Shown here: positions 12,859 through 24,367 of the stretch, piece by piece | How positions within the stretch are numbered: position 1 is the stretch's first letter | Layout of the letters: every line of letters begins with the position of its first letter | Source: Bolinopsis microptera | Taxonomy: Eukaryota; Ctenophora; Tentaculata; Lobata; Bolinopsidae | Assembly (NCBI RefSeq): GCF_026151205.1 | Contig: NC_087076.1 | Location: 20,764,828 to 20,828,827, forward strand | Length of the DNA: 64,000 nt | Reading direction: 5' to 3' | Notes under the pieces: generated by a model | What the model saw: only the letters and a program-made list of their open reading frames with translations | Database searches by the model: none | Told to the model about the DNA's origin: nothing | Made by a program: the position numbers and the translations under genes

Positions 12859-13659
12859 ATCAGAATTAAGCAATAGCTAAGGTTCATGATACAATCTAAA
12901 TTTTGGGTTGGTTTTTTGCGAACATTTGACTTTATAATGAATTTACGTTTACCTGATATGGTTAGGAGTTGGCTGGTGGCCATGATGGTATCAAAGGATG
13001 AGGAAAGATTAGTTGGTGCACAACTTGATGAAAAACGATATTTTCTGGCAACTGATTTATGGGCATTGTCTCTTACTTTTATATTCGTGTGCTGCCAGGT
13101 GTTTTATCTTTTAATTTGCTAGCCAGATAAAATTATTGATTGAAATTCCCATTGAGCAGTGAGCACGATTGAAATGATTCAAATTATAATCGTTAAATGC
13201 ACAATTTTCCTCTGTACTCCTGTAACTCTTTCTTAAAATGAAACAATTGCCGTAATTAAAATCGTTCTACAAAGAGCGGTACGGACCACTTACGTTTCAA
13301 ATGAATTCAAATTTTTCGTTAAATCACCCTTGTTAAATATCTTTGGCACTATCTTACCACCCACTTGCACTGGTCGGAAATTTATGGGTTTCGGCTCTCT
13401 GGAAAGTATTAAATTTTTATTTAAATAACCCGCAAGGGAGGGTTGCATCTGTCACAATGTAATTACGCCATTAATTGTATAATATTTAGTTTCAAACAAC
13501 TCCGTCGTAACTTTATTTATTGCAAGCGACTTAGTTTGAAGAAATGGAGTGACCTGTAACAGTGTAACCGGGCGAGGGGTTCTCCCCGAAATCAACCATA
13601 AATTTGACTTTGGGTATGTTGAAAACATATTAAAAACACATGCTGTACGACCTCTTATA

Positions 13660-14330
13660 AAATTTCAACCTCAGGGAGAGTTCATAGTGCACCCTAATGT
13701 TAAATATCTCAACTTCAAGGAGAGTTCATAGCGCACCCTAACGTTAAATATTTCAACCTCAGGGAGAGTTCATAATCATAGCGCACCCTAACGTTAAATA
13801 TCTCAACCTCAAGGAGAGTTCATAGCGCACCCTAACGTAAAATATCTCAACTTCAAGGAGAGTTCATAGCGCACCCTAACGTTAAATATCTCAACCTCAG
13901 GGAGAGTTCATAGCGCACCCTAACGTTAAATATCTCAACCTCAAAGAGAGTTCATAGCGCACCCTAACGTTGAATATCTCAACTTCAGGGAGAGTTCATA
14001 GCGCACCCTAACGTTAAATATCTCAACCTCAAAGAGAGTTCATAGTGCACCCTAACGTAAAATATCTCAACTTCAAGGAGAGTTCATAGCGCACCCTAAC
14101 GTTAAATATCTCAACCTCAGGGAGAGTTCATAGCACACCCTAACGTTAAATATCTCAACCTCAAAGAGAGTTCATAGCGCACCCTAACGTTGAATATCTC
14201 AACTTCAGGGAGAGTTCATAGCGCACCCTAACGTTAAATATCTCAACCTCAAAGAGAGTTCATAGCGCACCCAAACGTAAAATATCTCAACTTCAGGGAG
14301 AGTTCATAGCGCACCCTAACGTTGACAGCA
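13660..14330. repeat. 44-bp satellite, ~15 units, inside the hAT element
   Basis: Units (GCGCACCCTAACGTTAAATA followed by TCTCAAC…GAGAGTTCATA) start about every 44 bp from 13687 to 14309, with one 6-bp insertion near 13775. Variants alternate in a higher-order pattern. The block ends just before the subterminal AACGTTCAC repeats. Confidence 0.92.
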
Positions 14331-14442
14331 TCACAAAATATTGACTAACGTTCACTAACGTTCACAAACGTTCACTACAAAATGATTGGAACGTACGTTC
14401 AGTACGACTAAGTTCAGCGTTCACTACAACTAAGGTTAAAAC

Positions 14443-16755
14443 AATAAAAGATTTAAAAGGAATATTTGTGTACCGGATCGCTCTTAACCGGTACTACACT
14501 ACTACTACTTGTAATTATCGTTAAACTCAAAGCTTCATCCTTTTGTTGCAGTATACGAACACCAGCTTTTCACTTCAAAAGCCCACATGCACGTGCAAAA
14601 ATTTGCGAGCGACATTTTTATCGGTTTTGTGGTAATTAGGTTGTGTTAAGTGCGAGATACATTTTAATCAGCTGTGTCTTCGGTTGTGATAGATATTTTT
14701 GATGCAATAAAACTGCAACTTCCCTCCCTGTGACCACGGGCTTCCTAGTCATATTATAATTCGAATGATTATTTTTGTTTGTTTGTCTGACCGCCCATAT
14801 GTGCTTACCTGGGGACCTCAGGCTATTATGTTCATAAACATCTAGAGATTAGGCGGAATGACAGGCTGAGCGTGACCCAGTAAATATGTGCAGATCAGAT
14901 GAGATACGCGCACGCAAAATTAGATTATTGGAACGTCAATTTGATCGGTTTGTTGTTATATTACTTCGTGTACATAATGTTTTACATTTTAATCGGTTAT
15001 GACGGATGTTTTTTATGCGATAATAAAAACTGACCATCAAAAACACAAAAAAGTACTTCTACTATTATCCTCCTCCCTGTGACCCCGGCCTTTCATTATG
15101 ATTAATTATATTATATAAAACATTTAATGACAGATAAAACCGTCCTTAGATCTTAATGGGTGCCGATAGAAATTTTGACCTATAAGTGCTATCTGGATAT
15201 CTCTCTGATAAACTAAAAGCAAACGAACTGTTCTATAAGTATAAGTGAAACTCAAACAGTGACAATAGCATTGTACCATTAGCTGTAGAAGTATGGAATG
15301 GGACAGCCTTGCTCACGAGATTTACCTAATTGCTGTTGTTCTATATCTTTAATATTCCATTTCCTTGTAGCGTGAGCACTTATTGTTTGCCCATTGTTTT
15401 ATGAAGGATTATGTGATTAAAGGGGGAAGCCGAGAATCTTTGCCTGGGCAACAGGAATGTATCAAGTTGTATGGCATCGCAACTAGGTTATTTTCTTGTA
15501 AAGTTGTAAGAGGGCAATTATGTAATTGAATGTTGGACTCAAAGCTGTAAAAGGTTATGATTACTATGTTCTGCAAGGTTGGCATTGTCAATCAATCAAT
15601 TATTATCCATGATGCTCCCACTTAAATGATAATATTGTCTCTAATATTGCTTGATTAAGGGCAAGGCGCGTGTTTAGAAAGGTCTTACCAGTTTACCAGT
15701 ACTTATGGGTGCTTGTGATTCGGTAATTCAACGACATAACAGACACTTTAAGTTTATGCACAGTACACATTTAATAATAATTATTATAAAATACAAATAA
15801 CTAATTTACATTTACAACATACAAGGCAGGGAAGTAACAACCCATAAGCTAGGTAGTTTACCAGTTTAAGTTAAAGTCTCCGTCAAGAAGCTTAAGGAAA
15901 TACAATTTCTTGAGGTGAGAACATACATGTATCCCCAAGAAATCTTTATCACAGTTCAGATAAAACTTAAAAGAGCTGCGAATATGAAGGCATTTTGTAA
16001 ATCAGTCGCACAGTCGGGCATACAGATTATTCGTAACGGTAAGCAAAGCTAAACTGGGTATTTCACAGTGCAGTTAAGCTTATCGTCCTGTCTTGTAAAG
16101 GCGGTTCAATGCATTGGATTTGGTGCTTTAATCGACGATTACCCCACCCCTTTGAACTGTGAGGATTAGGAAGAGGGAGAATATGGTTTGAGGAGAGCTG
16201 GGGAGCCGGATAAAACAAAGCATTTCGTTAAAGCTATCACCATAAAATGTAGAGGCTGTATATACTTCTGCTTGATATGGATTATAACTGGTCCACTATT
16301 CAACCAATCGCATGCCTGGATCTCGAGGATTGACCATTACTTGCATTAGCAACCTTGGATTTTATTCACGTGTTGGAGCGATCAGGATTAACTCAGAACA
16401 ACAGGGACGCTAAGCATTTCTATTGCCTTTCGACTTAATCCTCGCCCCGTTGGAACGCTGCGTGAGCATATTTTATCATATAAAAAGGTGCCAAGCCCAA
16501 ATCAACTTAACTCGTGAGAGGCCTTTATTTGTGTAATTTGCTCAATTTATAGGGGCATGCTCATTTTGGTTGGAAGTTTCTTCAAACCTTATATAACTGA
16601 GTATATCTTTTTTGGCAGGTGGTATGACACGGTGACGCGTGACACAAGCATCAGCGAAAACTGGTGTGATGAAGCATACGTTAAAGCAAAAAGAGACAGT
16701 TATTAGTTCAAAGTTTTCTTCTACTACTTACTTGCTTGGGTTACTTGGGGTTGCT
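14443..16755. repeat. repeat-rich intergenic stretch, no gene
   Basis: 14560-15110 continues the ~300-bp array seen at 9757-10635. 14805-14900 is a copy of a dispersed repeat also found at 17868-18095; both carry GGGGACCT, CAGGCTAT or GAGGCTAT, ATGTTCATAAACAT and ACAGGCTGAGCG. From 15110 to 16755 I see no convincing coding exon or element. Confidence 0.5.
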
Positions 16756-17530
16756 TCATAGATCCTCTATCGGGTCATCAGAACGGCTGACCACCCGTGC
16801 AGCGAAGTTGCTGTCTTTTCTGCGCTCCAGTTCAATAACAAATTCCCGTTCTGGCAACAATATCCAGTAACAGGAGGTTCGTCCGGAATGGATGTAACAA
16901 ACTCCGTCAACAATGACTTGAAGCGTAGGGGGTCCTCGATAAGGTGAAGGTTTGCGGGAATGATGTTCCACAATCGAGGCCCCATCACTACAAATGAGCT
17001 GTCAAAGATCGATTGATTCCTTTGGCTACTGGACGTTGACTAGCTAGGGACTACTGCTTTCTGGCCATAACGGAGTGTATCTGTAAACTGAACGTTGACA
17101 TCATTAGGACACTTCTTGTGTAGGATCTTCCACATATGAATGATAGTGTAACGTTCTCTCCTCCGTTGAAGTGACATCAATTTTAAGGCCTTCAGTCTCT
17201 GCCAATAGTTCAGATGTTGCACACCATGTATTTTGGACGTAAATGTACGTTGTACTCCCTCTAGCTCAGCGATATCAGCTTGCTTAGTTGAATTCCAGAG
17301 GGCCAGGAGACAACAGTACTCGAGATGGCTTCTGACTAATGACTTGTAGAGGGTCAGCATAGTGATCTTGTTTCTCGATCTAAAAGCGCTCAGAACCCAA
17401 AAGGCAACTTTACGGGCACGATCTTCTATCATAGTAACATGGGAGCTCCAAGACAAGTCCGCCGAGATCAAACCCCCAGGTCTTTGACTGCATCCGTAGG
17501 GTACATTATGTTACCATGCAAAACTTGATA
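16756..17530 (-). pseudogene. non-LTR retrotransposon (LINE) RT C-terminal fragment
   Basis: On the minus strand 17040-17471 reads as the end of a CR1/Rex/Jockey-type reverse transcriptase ORF: SADLSWSSHV, LTLYKSLVRSHLEYCC, LEGVQRTFTSKIHG and YWQRLKALKLMSLQRRRERY. The usual tail GPRLWN-IPAN-L and FVTSIPDEPPVTGY is in a different frame (16767-16988), and the upstream DLGV part is shifted again near 17475. It is therefore a frameshifted 5'-truncated copy. CCAAGTAACCCAAGCAAGTA near 16725-16750 (minus) is probably the 3' end. Confidence 0.85.
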
Positions 17531-17867
17531 AGTTTGCGTCAGGATGGCAAACGGGAGGTCTTGCAAGCTGTTTCGGGGACAGTGTTTGTGCACTACTAAC
17601 TACTACTACTACCAAAATGCGCGCGGAGTTGAATTGGACTCGTCGACGGTCGCGGTCTTGCGGAACAAATATTTTACAAATATACAAGTACCCGTTAATA
17701 GTTAACCATGAACGATCTTTTCGATACAACGCAAAAGTTATAGTTTGCGCGGCGCGTCGAAGCGGCGATTTACTCCAACAATTGGTAAGTACGTTTGTAA
17801 ACACTGCACTATTACAATTAGCCTATGCACTGTGGGATCTGAAAGTACAATACATAATTGGTTATGG

Positions 17868-18470
17868 CCAGGGGACCTGCAGAGGCTATAATGTTCATAA
17901 ACATGTAAACTATTTGACATGCGTTGCATGCCACTTTTCGCGCGCGATAGATTATAGAGTAAAATTCAGCGGAATGATTCACATAGCCATGTGTCTACGC
18001 GTACATAGCCATGTGTCGCGCGCTACTGCAAGCGAGAGGGCTCTGGTTAGAGCAAGCGGAATAACAGGCTGAGCGCCAACCAGTAAAGTAATTAATAAAT
18101 GATAAACAAAAGTTGAACTAGCCACCCCACAGTCACACAAGTTATGTGTTTTTAAATACAATTATGACCCAAAATAGTTATACGTTGTATGACCCGCGCC
18201 GCGCACAAGTGCGCGGCTCCCCCTTTGCTCTTACCTGTTACCAGAGCCCTCTCGCTTGCAGTAGCGCGCGACCGCCAACTTGTGAAACAAGCGCGTCACG
18301 CAGTACGCGTATACACATTGACGGATGTTACTCGTCTAAATTTCTTCGAAGTAGCGCGCGCCGCTTTCTTCTGGCCCGATGGCAAGTGTTACGAAGTAGC
18401 GCGCGCCGGGTCAGACTTCACATAGCCATGTGCCTACGCGTACTGCGTGACGCGCTTGTTTCACAAGTAG
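17868..18470. repeat. GC-rich nested inverted repeats
   Basis: A perfect 34-bp inverted pair lies at 18278-18311 and 18435-18468. A second pair, around GCGCGCTACTGCAAGCGAGA, is at about 18018-18045 and 18243-18270. The same core recurs at 31752-31795. CGCG and CATAGCCATGTG motifs are abundant. Composition is much more GC-rich than the surroundings. Short plus and minus open frames here overlap each other and track the repeats, so I call no gene. Confidence 0.75.
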
Positions 18471-18489
18471 GATAGGCACATACAGATCA

Positions 18490-19125
18490 GCACACATAAG
18501 ATGGTACGTGTGCGCGCGCGCAGTGCTGACAATTGCGTCGTATTTAACCCCGGGTGCACGTACATCGTGTGCGATTATTTATACTTATCGAAGGCTATAA
18601 ATGCCTCTTGTTTATTTTAATTTGGTATTGTTCACTTTTAGACGATAAAATACAGGAATTGCGGTATAATAATACAAATAATTAAGATTGTACGATCAAA
18701 ATACATCACGAAACAGTATCAACTACCTCGCTACTTATCAACTTATACTATGCACTATGCGGCAAAGATACACAATGCAATATTTATATACTTATAGAAT
18801 AAACGAAACACAGTATTCAGTATTTACTAGTACTACCCCGCTACTAGTAGTAGTACTACAACTTAATGCGACAAAGGTCAAAGATATTGTATAAAATATA
18901 ACTAAATAAACAATACGGTGCCCATGCCTGAGCTTTATAAAACTGGAAACACTTCTCAGATTAATTATTTTGCTTCTCAAAAACAATTACAAACTAACAA
19001 TTTTCGACGTTAAACAGCTACATTAAACATTAACATTACACTTCACAATCCGAAAGAAAGGGGCTCATCGCTGCAGGCCTGACTTTGACTTGATCCTGAA
19101 AAAGTACATGTCATTTAGGTACCGC
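18490..19125. other. AT-rich spacer, nothing identified
   Basis: Open frames are short and cover both strands over the same bases. There is no domain, splice chain or terminal repeat that I can support. Confidence 0.4.
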
Positions 19126-19129
19126 GACA

Positions 19130-19680
19130 ATTGTGAATTGACCCCCCGACAATTGACCCCCTATGTAATTACACTGGGGTCAATTGTCGCGAAATCTAGG
19201 GTTTAGTACGACAATTGGCCCCCCGAAAATTGACCCCCTACCTATGTAATTAAACTAGGGTCAATTGTCGCGAAATCTAGGACTTAGTACGACAATTGAC
19301 CCCCATGTAATTACACTGGGTCAATTGATCGGGTTAGGGTCAGGGTCAGGGTCAGAGTCAGTGGTCAGGGTCAGGGTCCTGGATCAGGGTCAGGGTCAGG
19401 GTCAGGGTCAGGGTCAGGGTTAGGCCTAGGGTTAGGGTTAGGGTTAGGGTTAGGGTTAGGGTTAGGGTCCTGGGTCAGGGTCAGGGTCAGGGTCAGGGTC
19501 AGGGTCAGGGTCAGGGTCAGGGTCAGGGTCAGGGTCAGGGTCAGGGTCAGGGTCAGGGTCAGGGTCAGGGTCAGGGTCAGGGTCAGGGTCCTGGATCAGG
19601 GTCCTGGATCAGGGTTAATTGTATTAAATTATATTGTCGGGGGGTTAATTGTCGGGGGGTAAATTGTCGCCCACCCGTCA
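19130..19680. repeat. interstitial GGGTCA/GGGTTA hexamer array within a MITE-like frame
   Basis: 19331-19612 is mostly tandem GGGTCA with an inner run of GGGTTA (19422-19468, the animal telomere hexamer) and CCTGGATCAGGG interruptions. Flanks carry repeated GACAATTGACCCCC (from 19140) and its complement GGGGTTAATTGTCGGGGGG (19640-19670). The hexamers therefore appear to have grown inside an element with these ends rather than marking a chromosome end. Confidence 0.85.
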
Positions 19681-20034
19681 TTTAATGTAATTACATAATA
19701 CAATATAATACATAATACAATGTAAATGTTGCTGTTACAAAATGTATAGCTAACATAAGCGAGCGTTCATGTATGACGTCAGCAGCCGAGGGAAAAGGGT
19801 ATTTGGAAATGCTGACGGTTGCCTTGTTAACGTCAACAAAAATACGTGAATTCAAATCAATTTTATTAGCAATAAAACGTCACTAATTTCCTTAAAATTA
19901 GTACTCGAACTGAACTCTGGTGACCAACTGCTTAAATCAGTCACACACTAATTTTCCCTGCCTCATGCCTACTACTGGAAACTGTATCTCCAGACAAGTG
20001 TCAGACGTTACTATGCATTGGTTGCTCTTCAAAA

Positions 20035-21215
20035 AGGTTAGCAAAAAGATAAAGAGTGCGACCCTGATAAACTTTTGGGAGAGATTCATCGACGACATAT
20101 TTGGAGTGTGGATGGGGACAGCGGGACAATTTACAATGTTTGTCGAATTGTTGAACAAACTGGCTAAATCAAACTGGCAGAACCATATAGAATCAAGGTT
20201 AACTTTTTAGACCTTACCTTGAGCTTGGACTCAGAAAATCAGATCTGGTACAAGCTATTTAGAAAGGAAACAGATGCTAGGAACTACTTGAGATCAGATA
20301 CATATGTAGTTTCCAACCCCACAATGTGTAGAGGACCTGGGCGAACTAAAGGAGGATCTTGCCAGATGCGGACACAACAACAACGGTGACAAACTAGAAG
20401 AAATTGAGCCGAAAGCAATACAGAGGTCTATTGAGAACCCAGGAAATCCAACCAGAGACACTGAGGATAAGACACAACAGAGCCTCGTATTTTCCGTACA
20501 ACACTCTTGATAACATTAGTCTTACAAAGTTGGTTAAGAACTTAATCTGGTCATTAAGCTACTAGGTTAATGTTATGTGGGGATGTACGGATAGTATTTG
20601 CCACTAGGAAACACCCTTCAATCGGTAATACACTAGAAAAGAATCGACAACTGGGACAACTGGAAACCCTTGATGTAGGACAATTACAGAGGTGTAATGG
20701 ACCTAGCTGCAAAATTTGCCCCGTCCTCTTTGACAAGGACTCAAAAGATCATGGGGAGGGGGGGGGGGGGGGGGCAATGACTACCAATGGAGACTTTTGG
20801 GGACTAATGGGGACTAAAAATCATGGGGACTAGAGGTCAACTCGTTGACGTAATTCACCATTTGTCCCCATAAGTCCCCAGAATTTTTGACAGTTATTTA
20901 TGGTTTTCAAGTTAGTTTAATAACGATACGATCGAGATGTTTTGTCCAAGATAAGAGTAGGATAAATCTAAATGGGGACTAATGGAGACTTTTGGGGACT
21001 AAAAATCATCTAAATGGGGACTAATGGAGACTTTTGGGGACTAAAAATCATGGGGACTCGGGGTAAAATCGTTGACGTAATTCCCCAAGTCCCCAAAAGT
21101 AGTCATTGGCCCCCCCCCCCCCCCCCCCCGATCATGGTCAACAACATAGAACTGGTGCTAGACGGAACTCTAAAATGCAAGGACAAGCATGTTATCTACC
21201 TTATTGGTCATAATT
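20035..21215 (+). pseudogene. Penelope-like retroelement remnant (RT end plus GIY-YIG start)
   Basis: 20035-20200 encodes KKIKSATLINFWERFIDDIF, i.e. the RT motif with FIDDIF in place of YxDD, followed by VW-GT-QF. After a frameshift, NFLDLTLSL…LFRKETDARNYLRSD follows (20205-20310). 20570-20745 encodes GDVRIVFATRKHP, then QRCNGPSCKICPVLF, the Cys-rich linker typical of Penelope elements. The reading is cut by a 375-bp G-run element, then resumes at 21138 with CKDKHVIYLIG, the start of the GIY-YIG endonuclease. It ends near 21215 where another inserted element begins. Frameshifts and missing 5' RT motifs show it is dead. Confidence 0.8.
20755..21129. mobile_element. G-run-terminated MITE with 8-bp TSD
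   Basis: The 375-bp insert begins GGAGGGG…GGGCAATGACTAC. It ends in a C run whose complement reads GGGG…GGCCAATGACTAC. It is flanked by GATCATGG at 20747-20754 and 21130-21137. Inside are several GGGGACTAATGGAGACTTTT-type direct and inverted repeats. It interrupts the Penelope coding sequence, which confirms insertion. Confidence 0.82.
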
Positions 21216-21291
21216 ATCACGGACATTACTTTCACACTGAAGACCTCAGCGTGAATAATTATGTCCGTGAAAATAATGTCTGTGGTATTAA

Positions 21292-22691
21292 GGGGAGATA
21301 CACCAAAAACGTTTTTGCTCCGAACATCGATTTTATTTTATATTATGGTTAAATAGACAAAAAGAATAAGATTGCACACCTTCAAAATTTTCTAAAAATA
21401 TTCCCTCATCGAGAAAAAAAATATTTTTCTTTTTCGAAAATTTTTAAAATGTTGAGAAGTCTGTCACTGTAATACCGATAGTTCAGCCATTTTAAAAGTT
21501 TTTTGGCTGATATTTTTACTGAACATTACTTACAATCCGTACAAGAAGCCATTGAACGGATTATATAATTGAATGATAAATGACGAAGTTACAGACCAAA
21601 CAAGGTCGAAAAAATAAAAATTGAAATTTTTCCCACTTCTAAAATTGTACATTTCACCAATCACCCGGGTCAGCAGATATCGCTTTAAAAATTATTGTGA
21701 GTGTAGCTGATGATCATATCAACCTTTTTGGAGTAGGATTTCTCTCAGATTTGAGTTTTAAGCTATGCAATGTGGCATCAAACGACTTAGTAAAATTCAT
21801 CGTAAAAAAGGGCAAAAAAGGCAGATTTAAGGCTTAAAATGCCTATAACTCAAAAAGTATCAGTTTTTTTGAAATAATTTTTACAGAATCGTAATCAGCT
21901 TGGTAAGACGAATCTTTTAGTACCAAATAGGTTCTTTTAGAAGACAAATTGTCTTAAATAATTTTCTAGCTGGAACACAAGGGTCCCCCCTTGTATAAAT
22001 TTTGTACAAATTGTGCACATTTTTTTACAAATTTTGTGTCTTTAAATATTATAAATGTCGTACTAAAAGATTCGTCTTACCAAGCTGATTACGATTCTGT
22101 AAAAATTATTTCAAAAAAACTGATACTTTTTGAGTTATAGGCATTTTAAGCCTTAAATCTGCCTTTTTTGCCCTTATTTACGATGAATTTTACTAAGTCG
22201 TTTGAGGCCACATTGCATAGCTTAAAACTCAAATCTGAGAGAAATCCTACTCCAAAAAGTTTGATATGATCATCAGCTACACTCACAATAATTTTTAAAG
22301 CGATATCTGCTGACCCGGGTGATTGGTGAAATGTACAATTTTAGAAGTGGGAAAAATTTCAATTTTTATTTTTTTGACCTTGTTTGGTCTGTAACTTCGT
22401 CATTTATCGTTCAATTATATAATCCGTTCAATGGCTTCTTGTACGGATTGTAAGTAATGTTCAGTAAAAATATCAGCCAAAAAACTTTTAAAATGGCTGA
22501 ACTATCGGTATTACAGTGACAGACTTCTCAACATTTTAAAAATTTTCGAAAAAGAAAAATATTTTTTTTCTCGATGAGGGAATATTTTTAGAAAATTTTG
22601 AAGGTGTGCAATCTTATTCTTTTTGTCTATTTAACCATAATATAAAATAAAATCGATGTTCGGAGCAAAAACGTTTTTGGTGTATCTCCCC
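21292..22691. mobile_element. 1.4-kb foldback element with TTAA duplication
   Basis: The two arms are near-perfect inverted repeats of about 630 bp (21292-21923 and 22058-22691) around a ~134-bp spacer. Termini read GGGGAGATACACCAAAAACG. TTAA lies directly outside both ends (21288-21291 and 22692-22695), the target duplication used by piggyBac and Kolobok families. No transposase is present. It seems nested in a second element whose ends (AATTATC…GGAC near 21209 and its complement near 22725) interrupt the Penelope remnant. Confidence 0.85.
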
Positions 22692-22739
22692 TTAAGGTCC
22701 GTGAATAATAAAGTCCGATAATTATTTCCATTAATTTTA

Positions 22740-23258
22740 GTGTGCGTCCCACATAGGCGTAGATATGTCTGTAGCCGATTACTATATTAGCTAATTAGTA
22801 TACTAGGACAAATATAATCACTCCTCAGTCACATTCCAGAGTTCAGAAAAAGAGTAAAAAACTGAATATTAAAAACTGGAGTTATTTCAATTTTAAGGAA
22901 GTCATTTTGGCTAGTATCCCGAACCGAGATATTATATGTGCAATTTTTTTCATGGAAGCCTTTTTACTTAGTACTTTAGTATCCACTACAGGCACGTAGT
23001 CAGGATTTTTCTTTGGGGGGCCCTTGGCGAGCGGAGCGAGCCGACCCGTTCAATCCAGCTGCACAACAAAATTTGTTGTTTTCTTGATTTTTTATGTATG
23101 GTGTAAAACAGTGTAGAGAAGTGTACGATCGAAGAATATTTCCAGATTTAAACATGTAACAATTGTTGTTTAAATGCTACCTGAAGCTGTTCAAATGAAA
23201 TTGAACTGGGAGAATCGAGAAGATTACAAGTCACAGCTACGTACAACAATCAGGGTCA
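22740..23258. repeat. relic repeat fragments
   Basis: 22850-22985, read in reverse, is a diverged copy of the inner part of the G-run elements at 56231 and 57073 (shared GTGGATACTAA, ATATCTCGGTTCGG, TAGCCAAAATGACTT, AAATTGAAATAACTCCA). 22990-23050 (GCACGTAGTCAGGATTTTTC then GGGGGGCCC) resembles a DNA-transposon terminus, without a visible partner. No gene is seen. Confidence 0.55.
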
Positions 23259-24367
23259 GGAATGAAAAGGGATACGTAGATAGAGTTCCTTATAATCCCT
23301 GACTACGACAGGGAGCTGAAGGCAGATCTGGGAGGGTCTGGGCACAATATTATATTGCTATTATATTATCATCTGCACACTTATACTTTAACTTAGCTTA
23401 AACTAATTACAACACTACAAATCCATTACATTTATTGAGGATATGAGTATGACGTAGTTATGTCGATACGTTATTCAACTATTTATTTCTATTAGAATCT
23501 GTCTTCACTAAGTCTATTTAGAGACAATCAGAAATTTGAATCATTTATCAAGACATTATACTTATACATCACAAAACCTCGACTTGATTTACAACTTAAC
23601 TTCACAAACACTAATCATATAATACAAACTTACTCTGTCGGTTATCATACTATAATTCAAGGCAACATTAGCGTCCGTGAATTGATCTCTGCAGGAGCCC
23701 TCCCTTACTAAAACTTGTGTCTTCATCTGCCGTATTACTTGGAATATCGCCGGTCTCAGCTTCAAACATAAAGGTATGATATTCAATAGACGCCGCTCTG
23801 CAAACGTCACCTGAAAAGGGATAAGTAGATAGAGCTCCTTATAATCCCTGACTACGACAGGGAGCTGAAGGCAGATCTGGGAGGGTCTGGGCACAATATT
23901 ATATTGCTATATTATCATCTGCACACTTATTCTTAGTTTTAAACTAATTACAACACTACAAATCCATTACATTTATTGAGGATATGAGTATGACGTAGTT
24001 ATGTCGATACGTTATTCAACTATTTATTTCTAAATTAGAATCTGTCTTCACTAAGTCTATTTAGAGACAATCAGAAATTTGAATCATTTATCAAGACATT
24101 ATACTTATACATCACAAAACCTCCGACTTGATTTACAACTTAACTTCACAAACACTAATCATATAATACAAACTTACTCTGTCGGTTATCATACTATAAT
24201 TCAAGGCAACATTAGCGTCCGTGAATTGATCTCTGCAGGAGCCCTCCCTTACTAAAACTTGTGTCTTCATCTGCCGTATTACTTGGGAATATCGCCGGTC
24301 TCAGCTTCAAACATAAAGGTATGATATTTAATAGACGCCGCTCTGCAAACGTCACCTTATCACCTAC
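23259..24367. repeat. ~550-bp tandem duplication including an exon
   Basis: 23259-23810 and 23817-24360 are near-identical direct copies. Each carries a minus-strand exon (23634-23810 and 24178-24367) with the same GTAAGT donor. They differ by small indels, including one extra G in the distal copy. Confidence 0.85.

Larger units (their letters stand above)
10861..14434 (+). mobile_element. hAT DNA transposon (degenerate) with 8-bp TSD
   Basis: The ends are inverted repeats: CTTAGTTGTAGTGAACG at 10861-10877 and its reverse complement ending at 14434. They are flanked by the perfect 8-bp direct repeat GTTAAAAC (10853-10860 and 14435-14442), as expected for hAT. Subterminal AACGTTCAC motifs occur at both ends. 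Inside are two transposase pieces (10974-11540 and 12272-12736). An extra 33-bp copy of the right terminus sits at 12826-12858, and a 44-bp satellite lies between the two right termini. The element is inactive by appearance: the N-terminal BED finger region is missing and the coding region is interrupted. Confidence 0.88.

Noticed and set aside
17617-18475. Several overlapping 60-150-codon frames
   Set aside because: They overlap on both strands in a GC-rich inverted-repeat patch with few stops; no recognisable protein sequence is present.
19422-19468. TTAGGG run considered as a chromosome end
   Set aside because: It is short, embedded in GGGTCA repeats and flanked on both sides by unique and transposon sequence.
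20755-21129. Considered as part of the Penelope coding region
   Set aside because: The 8-bp direct repeat and the resumption of the Penelope protein sequence after it show that it is an insertion.
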